Assembly: GCA_022845895.1 (NCBI GenBank)
Contig: AP025573.1
Span: 840,501-904,500, forward strand
Direction: 5' to 3'
From: Lachnospiraceae bacterium
GTDB lineage: Bacteria; Bacillota; Clostridia; Lachnospirales; Lachnospiraceae
Length of the DNA stretch: 64,000 bases
In this document: piece by piece, positions 59,213 to 64,000 of the stretch
How positions within the stretch are numbered: position 1 is the first letter of the stretch
Layout of the letters: every line of letters starts with the position of its first letter
Notes under the pieces: generated by a model
Database searches by the model: none
Told to the model about the DNA's origin: nothing
Seen by the model: only the letters and a program-made list of their open reading frames with translations
Position numbers and translations under genes: made by a program

Positions 59213-60711
59213 GCCATGATACAGAAGCCGCATATGCTTCATCTGAAGTAGCGGATATGATTATGCTTAACCAGGACGCATTCTTTGGGACGATGGGTAC
59301 AAGTGGGCTGTGGTCGGTTTATGCGATGCGCGAAGGCGGACATCAGTGGCCGCTTGCTGATGGTGTCATTCTTGCTGAGAATACCACTCACAGCGATATA
59401 AAAATAGCATTTGAGTATAAACGGCCTAACGAGGGCGTTCACGGCATACTCACCGCATTGGGACAGTCTTTTGCTTATCTGGAAAAAGGATACGATGCAT
59501 CCGTTATGGTGATTCCAGATAAGTATTCATCCCACAGTACACCAGGCGCGCACATTAAGAGAGTTATCGACGCGACCGCACCGGATATTCCGATCAGCAT
59601 ATATACATATGCAGCGCCAAATCTCTCCGCCGTTCGCCCCTTCCAAGGAAAATTGAACTGCGTTAGAGATATATCCCTACCAAGTTGTCGGAGTATCGGC
59701 TCTACTACGATCGCTTCTACTACAGGAAGTGTATCAACCTTATGGGCTCATATGCGTGAGGGAATGAGCCACCCAGATGCCTTTTTCAGATTCTGTCAGG
59801 CAGTAAAAATCGTTACTGCAATGGGCGAGGATTTGAGTGGGGTCAGTATCCCCATCAAACTTTCCGAAGCAGTGAAGAGAATTGATCCTTCTGTGGATGT
59901 TTATAAATATTTGTCGAATACCCCTGGGGATACTGTCTCCGATATGGCGTGGAGGTATGTCTGGTTTCATTATTATTTTTGGAACGATCTTATGCCAATC
60001 TATCGGGGCACCAGTCCGTTCACGGTAAATGATATGCCTACAAGAATTCGCCTGGATGACGATGGACATTATCAGGGACTCTTTTCTGGCCGGAGTGATT
60101 CGATAAAGTCTAAGCTGGTGAACAAACTGAATGCAAATCCTGCTGACGAGGATGCTATTTGGGAGGAATATGCCGCAAAGGTCAGAAAAGATTCTCATAG
60201 CTACCGGGAAGTTATTGATTCTGGACTGTATCATATAGGTTTTCTTGCTCCAGGTGGGACCTTAACAGATTTGGGCTATAAGTATGTTGATGCCTGTGAA
60301 AGAGTTGCAAGCGCTTATGCAGGCGTTCCTATGGAAATTTTGAGGGCGGCAGTATTACAGAACGGGCAGTATGGTGCGATGCTTCACTATTTCTACAAAC
60401 TATCTGAGGAGAAATTCGAATCGGATTTATTCGCATTCGCAACGAAGGATAGCCGCGGAAATTACAAGTTTGATTCCGGGGCCTATTTGTCGTGGTTGGA
60501 TGACGAGTTTACGAACACACTACACTTGGCAAAGAAAAGCACTATCCGTGCTGGTGGCACGAGAAAGCCATTTCAGGCAGAATTGTCATTTTTGAAAAAG
60601 ATGGGGTTTGTTAAAGAAAATGGTCGCTCGGCAGCATATCGGGTCGGTGTCGGATTGGAAATAAACTGGCCACAAGTGCAAAACAGCATGATGTTTTTTA
60701 ATGCATTGTAG
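59209..60711 (+). CDS. Restriction endonuclease-like protein with ExK active site
   Basis: A 500-residue protein of no named family that I recognise. Near 50-90 it reads LADGVILAEN...IKIAFEYKRPNEGVHGILTALGQSFAYLEKGYDASVMVIPD, which fits a PD-(D/E)XK nuclease core: Asp in ADGV, then Glu-x-Lys in FEYKR. The position directly after two methyltransferases in an overlapping operon makes it the probable restriction endonuclease. The C-terminal 300 residues have no recognised domain and may bind DNA. Confidence 0.75.
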   Translation: MSHDTEAAYASSEVADMIMLNQDAFFGTMGTSGLWSVYAMREGGHQWPLADGVILAENTTHSDIKIAFEYKRPNEGVHGILTALGQSFAYLEKGYDASVMVIPDKYSSHSTPGAHIKRVIDATAPDIPISIYTYAAPNLSAVRPFQGKLNCVRDISLPSCRSIGSTTIASTTGSVSTLWAHMREGMSHPDAFFRFCQAVKIVTAMGEDLSGVSIPIKLSEAVKRIDPSVDVYKYLSNTPGDTVSDMAWRYVWFHYYFWNDLMPIYRGTSPFTVNDMPTRIRLDDDGHYQGLFSGRSDSIKSKLVNKLNANPADEDAIWEEYAAKVRKDSHSYREVIDSGLYHIGFLAPGGTLTDLGYKYVDACERVASAYAGVPMEILRAAVLQNGQYGAMLHYFYKLSEEKFESDLFAFATKDSRGNYKFDSGAYLSWLDDEFTNTLHLAKKSTIRAGGTRKPFQAELSFLKKMGFVKENGRSAAYRVGVGLEINWPQVQNSMMFFNAL

Positions 60712-60723
60712 GAGGGTGTTCAT

Positions 60724-62589
60724 GTGAGACAAAGCCGATCATTCAAGGAGTATGTTAAGAATAACCTTGACAATCAGATGTGGAGGGCAATTGAGGATTT
60801 TCTGACTTCTGTTGACCCTTCTGTTCTTGATTTGCGCCTTAACAGAGTCCGGAATGTCGGCGAAATTGAGCTTTACGATACAGATTTGCAGTTTGTCGAT
60901 GTATCTGACCTCCCCGGCTCAGCCATAGAATTTGATGTGGTAATGGATACCACGCTGATTGTCCACGATGAAGACCAGTACTATAATGACGAGACCGAAG
61001 CAACGCATCAATGGTTCATGCTCCGTTGCCGTGGGGATCTGGACTGCGGACTGAGTGATCTGGATATTTATGATGTTCTTGTATATGACAGCCGTAACCG
61101 TCAGAAACGCCCGCTGTCCAATGCGCTCGTGCCAATCATCTATAAAGACAATCTGGAAAAAGAAGCCGAAGCGTTCCTGCGGAAATACTACAAAGAGGCG
61201 CTTCTGCAGCCAATGTGGGTTAACCCCACCGAATTGGCAAAGCGGATGGATTTGACAGTAATCCCACACCGTATCTCAGAGGATCTGAGCGTTTTCGGAC
61301 AGATTTATTTTCGGGAAACGGACGCTAAACTGTATGATGACGATAAGGCAGAAGAAATTGAAAAACATGTCTTCCCAGGAACTATTGTTGTTGACCCGTC
61401 CGTGGCTTTCCAGAGAAATCTCGGAGCATATAATAATACCATCGTTCATGAGTGTGTCCACTGGGAACTTCATAAAAAAGCGTTTGCATTGGAGCAGTTA
61501 TTCAACGAGGAAGCAAGCCAAATAAAGTGTAAGGTTGTCGGTGGCATAGAAGGACCGAGCAACGATGACACTAAGTGGATGGAATGGCAGGCGAATGCCC
61601 TTGCTCCCCGCATCCAGATGCCTCTCGCTATGTTTAAGCGGCAGGCTTCCGCTACAATCCGGAAATACCGTGACGAGCTGGGTGTTTTTGAACTGTGCGA
61701 GTTGATGCCTTTCGTCATTGAAGAACTTGCGACCTTTTTCATGGTTTCCCGGACAGCGGCAAAGCTGCGGATGATCGATGCCGGGTACGAGGAAGCGGCG
61801 GGAGCGTTCATTTACATAGACGGGCATTATGTAAAACCCCACGCCTATAAGAAAGGCTCGATCAAGCATAACCAGACCTATTCTATCCCGGCGCAGGACG
61901 CAGCAATCCAGAGCATTATCAATCCCAAGCTGAAAGACGCCGACCATTATGTTTATATCGATTCGCACTTTGTTCTGAACCATCCAAGGTATGTGTATCA
62001 GAATGAAGCAGGCGAGACTTTGATGACCGACTATGCCCGGTATCATGTGGATGAATGCTGTCTGGCATTTGATCTTTCCATCCGTGGCCGGGTCGAGGAA
62101 CGCTACCACAGGGAATGCTTCCTGAACCGTGATAAAAGCTCCCCTATTGACTTCGATATTGTGTATAAGGGAGAAAATGGTGAGCTTGATGCGGAAAGCA
62201 GGAAGAAATTGATCCGTGATACGGTTATGGAGGAGGCCAGGGTACTGGACGGTCTTTCCAACAACTACACGAAAGCATGGAAAGAACTGCTGAAGTGGAG
62301 GGGCATTTCACAGGCAGAACTTGCCCGCCGCACCACGATCACGGAAAAGACCATCGGGCATATCATCAATGGCGATACTATCGGAACGCTCAACAATGTG
62401 GTGCTGATGTGTCTTGCTGCCCATCTGCCCTGGGAAATGAGCGACTACTTGATTCAACGCTCCGGGCATAAGCTGCTCTTAAACAACGATGACCACAATT
62501 GGTATCGGTTTGTACTGAAGAATATGTATCCAAAAGAAATACCGGAAATACAGGCGTTCCTGCAGGAACAGGGAGCCAGTCCGCTATAA
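60724..62589 (+). CDS. ImmA/IrrE-type metallopeptidase fused to an XRE DNA-binding domain
   Basis: A 621-residue protein with an unclassified N-terminal domain (about 1-160), a zinc-peptidase domain with the HECVH motif (VHECVHWELH near 240-249) and a second Glu/His region, and a C-terminal XRE helix-turn-helix (GISQAELARRTTITEKTIGHIINGD near 527-551). ImmA/IrrE proteins cut repressors in response to DNA damage or phage. Here it could control the restriction genes or sense infection (inference). The start is GTG at 60724, 12 bp after the nuclease stop with GGAGGG before it. Confidence 0.83.
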   Translation: MRQSRSFKEYVKNNLDNQMWRAIEDFLTSVDPSVLDLRLNRVRNVGEIELYDTDLQFVDVSDLPGSAIEFDVVMDTTLIVHDEDQYYNDETEATHQWFMLRCRGDLDCGLSDLDIYDVLVYDSRNRQKRPLSNALVPIIYKDNLEKEAEAFLRKYYKEALLQPMWVNPTELAKRMDLTVIPHRISEDLSVFGQIYFRETDAKLYDDDKAEEIEKHVFPGTIVVDPSVAFQRNLGAYNNTIVHECVHWELHKKAFALEQLFNEEASQIKCKVVGGIEGPSNDDTKWMEWQANALAPRIQMPLAMFKRQASATIRKYRDELGVFELCELMPFVIEELATFFMVSRTAAKLRMIDAGYEEAAGAFIYIDGHYVKPHAYKKGSIKHNQTYSIPAQDAAIQSIINPKLKDADHYVYIDSHFVLNHPRYVYQNEAGETLMTDYARYHVDECCLAFDLSIRGRVEERYHRECFLNRDKSSPIDFDIVYKGENGELDAESRKKLIRDTVMEEARVLDGLSNNYTKAWKELLKWRGISQAELARRTTITEKTIGHIINGDTIGTLNNVVLMCLAAHLPWEMSDYLIQRSGHKLLLNNDDHNWYRFVLKNMYPKEIPEIQAFLQEQGASPL

Positions 62590-62620
62590 ATACGGGATTA
62601 TAACATGAGGAGGAAACCCT

Positions 62621-63106
62621 ATGAGTGAAAATGTACGTCTTGGTGATGGCGTTGTGGATGAAGCAAAAGCTGAGGCTAACAACAGGATAAAAGAACTGGT
62701 TAAGATGTCAGTCAATATGTTTTTTGATTATCTGGAGAGTCAGATGAAAGACCTCCCGGATACTATCAAGCGGTTACGCAATAATCCAGAATTGGAACAG
62801 AAAGTAGAGACATTATGGTCAGAGCAACTTTTTGAAGAAGGGCTTATCCCCAAGGGATATAGCGGTCTGCCTGACAAATTGCTAATTGACAACCTCCATC
62901 AGACGGGGTATCTGGACGGACTTTATGTTGGATATGCCCTCGCTATGATGGCGATGGTAGATAACAATGCTGATGAAGACTTGATTCTTGCTGCCCGCGA
63001 TTATATTCGTCCGAATTTAATGGGGCATCATTTTAATGATAGAGACGAGTTTATCTGCCAATATAAAAACGAAAAATATAGCTGGGTTGAAAAAGGCAAA
63101 CGATGA
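62621..63106 (+). CDS. Unknown 161-residue protein at the end of the defence operon
   Basis: A helical, acidic protein with no domain that I recognise: SENVRLGDGVVDEAKAEAN at the start, a central KDLPDTIKRLRNNPELEQKVETLW and a hydrophobic DGLYVGYALAMMAMVD stretch. The GGAGG ribosome site and a 31-bp gap place it in the same operon as the ImmA/IrrE-XRE protein. It could be an inhibitor, regulator or small effector, but nothing in the sequence decides this. Confidence 0.7.
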   Translation: MSENVRLGDGVVDEAKAEANNRIKELVKMSVNMFFDYLESQMKDLPDTIKRLRNNPELEQKVETLWSEQLFEEGLIPKGYSGLPDKLLIDNLHQTGYLDGLYVGYALAMMAMVDNNADEDLILAARDYIRPNLMGHHFNDRDEFICQYKNEKYSWVEKGKR

Positions 63107-63214
63107 TCATGCCTTTTTGAGAATCAGCCTATGGATTTGAAAAAATTTGATGCGAAAATACGATAATATGGAAATCCGATTACCATGCTCAAATTAATAT
63201 GAAAAGCGCCTGAC

Positions 63215-63256
63215 AGAGCCATATGTGACCTTAACGGTCATGTATGGCTCTAATTT
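63215..63256 (+). terminator. Terminator of the defence operon
   Basis: AGAGCCATATGTGACC (63215-63230) pairs with GGTCATGTATGGCTCT (63236-63251) with two weak positions, followed by AATTTTTTG. It separates the defence operon from the conjugative-element gene. Confidence 0.85.
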
Positions 63257-63289
63257 TTTGCCTTTTTTCAGGGGTTTTAGGAGCCGAAC

Positions 63290-63367
63290 ATGGAAATGTG
63301 CTTACAATTCCGTGTCCTGCACGAAGCGGCTAAAATGGAATTATCAAAGGGAACACCTTTGAAATAA
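63290..63367 (+). CDS. Possible 25-residue leader peptide
   Basis: An ATG at 63290 with AGGAG 5 nt before it opens a 25-codon frame ending TAA at 63367. Just before the stop is a small hairpin, CAAAGG/CCTTTG. It lies between the defence terminator and the conjugative-element gene at 63574. Leader peptides with hairpins regulate the first genes of some conjugative transposons, for example ahead of tet(M). The rest of the 467-bp gap holds inverted sequence around CGGTGGA...TCCACCG (63400-63475) and no certain gene. Confidence 0.35.
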   Translation: MEMCLQFRVLHEAAKMELSKGTPLK

Positions 63368-63573
63368 ATCAAATCCGCTTTGTGAAGTACGCGCGTTAAG
63401 CAGAGCGGTGGATACATACGGAAGTCTGAAACTGGCGTTAGTGAGCCGGTTCGGAAAATCCGATGTCCACCGTTTTCTCGCCATGCCCTCACAAGGCTGC
63501 CGGAGTCGGTGTGTCATCAGATGCACCGGCTTTCTTCGTGTCTACCGCTCGATGAGCGGTGAAAGGACACGAA

Positions 63574-64000
63574 ATGACAGTAAATCAGAGTAAAAAGCAG
63601 GACAGGCAGTATCAGATCCCTATGGCAGTAACGGACGAGGTCATCCGCGATTTTGGCTTCAAACCGGAGGAAGTCACCTGGCGGCGCATCGGTAACCGCA
63701 AGTATCGTGTAGTGATGGTGGACGCAACCGAGAAGGAGTATCGGGCGTATATGACGCCGATCTGGGCGGAAATCAAACGGGAAGACCGGGATGGCCGCTG
63801 TATGGTAAAGGGCAAAAACGGCAAGCTGATCCGCTGCCCGGAAAGTAACCGCTGTGAGGAGTGCAAGCACTTCTCAGAGGCCAGCCGTGAGCGGAATAAG
63901 CCAGCTTCGCTCTCCGTACTGATGGATGAGGGAACAGAGCCGACCGCAGAAGGGGCGTTTGATGATGATGTGATTTATGAGACCATCTTGGAAGACCTTA
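63574..64000 (+). CDS. Conjugative-element gene, sigma-70-like or regulator type (3' end outside window)
   Basis: An open frame of at least 142 codons runs off the window. It begins QSKKQDRQYQIPMAV and contains the cysteine-rich pattern GRCMVKGKNGKLIRCPESNRCEECKHF near 75-101. Proteins with this N-terminal build are found in conjugative transposons and related elements of gut Firmicutes, where some are annotated as sigma-70-like factors. The C-terminal DNA-binding part is not in the window, so the function is not proven. A GAAAGGA site precedes the ATG. Confidence 0.7.
   Translation, partial: MTVNQSKKQDRQYQIPMAVTDEVIRDFGFKPEEVTWRRIGNRKYRVVMVDATEKEYRAYMTPIWAEIKREDRDGRCMVKGKNGKLIRCPESNRCEECKHFSEASRERNKPASLSVLMDEGTEPTAEGAFDDDVIYETILEDL

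Larger units (their letters stand above)
56500..64000. mobile_element. Inserted element carrying a restriction/defence operon (left end; right end outside)
   Basis: From about 56500 the sequence no longer matches the interrupted cfa gene. The cargo is a methyltransferase/nuclease operon, and at 63574 a gene of the kind found in Firmicutes conjugative elements begins. Codon use and base composition in 56.5-61 kb are more A/T-rich than the rest of the window. The left junction lies near ACTGGAC|AAAACC. No integrase, relaxase or right end is visible, so the exact type (conjugative, mobilisable or phage-like) is open. Confidence 0.65.

Noticed and set aside
63408..63593. 61-codon open frame before the conjugative-element gene
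   Set aside because: It overlaps the better-supported start at 63574 and has no ribosome site; it lies within an inverted-repeat leader region.
1..64000. tRNA, rRNA and CRISPR arrays
   Set aside because: I read both strands for cloverleaf-like segments, rRNA signatures and regularly spaced repeats with unique spacers and found none that I can support; a covariance or array search would be needed to exclude them fully.

Overview
The window reads as the chromosome of an anaerobic, low-to-mid GC Clostridia bacterium, most likely a gut Lachnospiraceae of the Clostridium scindens/hylemonae or Dorea type. The basis is the mix of ferredoxin fusion proteins, electron-transferring flavoproteins, OmpR-type two-component systems, a SleB-type cell wall hydrolase, AGGAGG-type ribosome sites on nearly every gene, and a conjugative-element gene at the right edge. 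Species placement is inference only. LAYOUT. 1-7.8 kb: the end of an ABC ATPase, a ferredoxin-like protein behind a palindrome centred at -41.5, a GyrI-like protein, a SleB hydrolase, an Rpn-family nuclease between two inverted copies of a 0.7-0.8 kb structured repeat, and a TetR / flavodoxin-ferredoxin / nitroreductase locus. 7.8-23 kb: the centrepiece, a catabolic and electron-transfer regulon with an MFS carrier, two complete FAD-oxidase plus EtfB-EtfA modules, a BCCT carrier, a GlpP-like antiterminator protein, a DUF89 phosphatase, an SDR dehydrogenase, an FGGY kinase and a SurE-like phosphatase. Three of its transcription units start with the same 28-33 nt RNA motif at the predicted +1, followed by an intrinsic terminator that competes with it. 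The GlpP-like protein is the obvious candidate for reading that motif. 23-30 kb: a two-component system, orphan hisH-hisF, ung, a dihydrolipoyl dehydrogenase with an internal duplication, and a small membrane protein. 29.8-30.6 kb: a third copy of the repeat. 30.6-41.4 kb: an ECF sigma/anti-sigma pair with its own ECF-like promoter, then a MerR-led kynurenine-type locus (formamidase-like cyclase, permease, kynureninase-like enzyme), two tandem CocE/NonD hydrolases (one lacking the nucleophile serine) and a LysR regulator. 41.5-46.1 kb: glutamate dehydrogenase, an aspartate-type aminotransferase and a PEP/pyruvate-binding protein. 46.2-50.6 kb: a lantibiotic-immunity-like ABC transporter with its two-component system. 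50.6-55.9 kb: a membrane MutS-like ATPase, thioredoxin, glycerate kinase, a Crp/Fnr regulator and a PadR/DUF1048 pair. 56.0-64.0 kb: a cyclopropane fatty acid synthase gene cut off near codon 167 by foreign DNA. That DNA carries a restriction/defence operon (HTH protein, two C5 DNA methyltransferases, an ExK nuclease, an ImmA/IrrE-XRE protein and an unknown 161-residue protein), followed by a leader region and the start of a conjugative-element gene that runs off the window. HOW THE GENES WORK TOGETHER. In the central regulon the carriers would import the substrate, the SDR and kinase would process it, the phosphatases may clear phosphorylated intermediates, and the two FAD-oxidase/Etf modules would pass electrons from 2-hydroxyacid-like substrates to the redox pool. 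A phosphorylated intermediate could be the signal read by the GlpP-like protein. The substrate cannot be read from the sequence.
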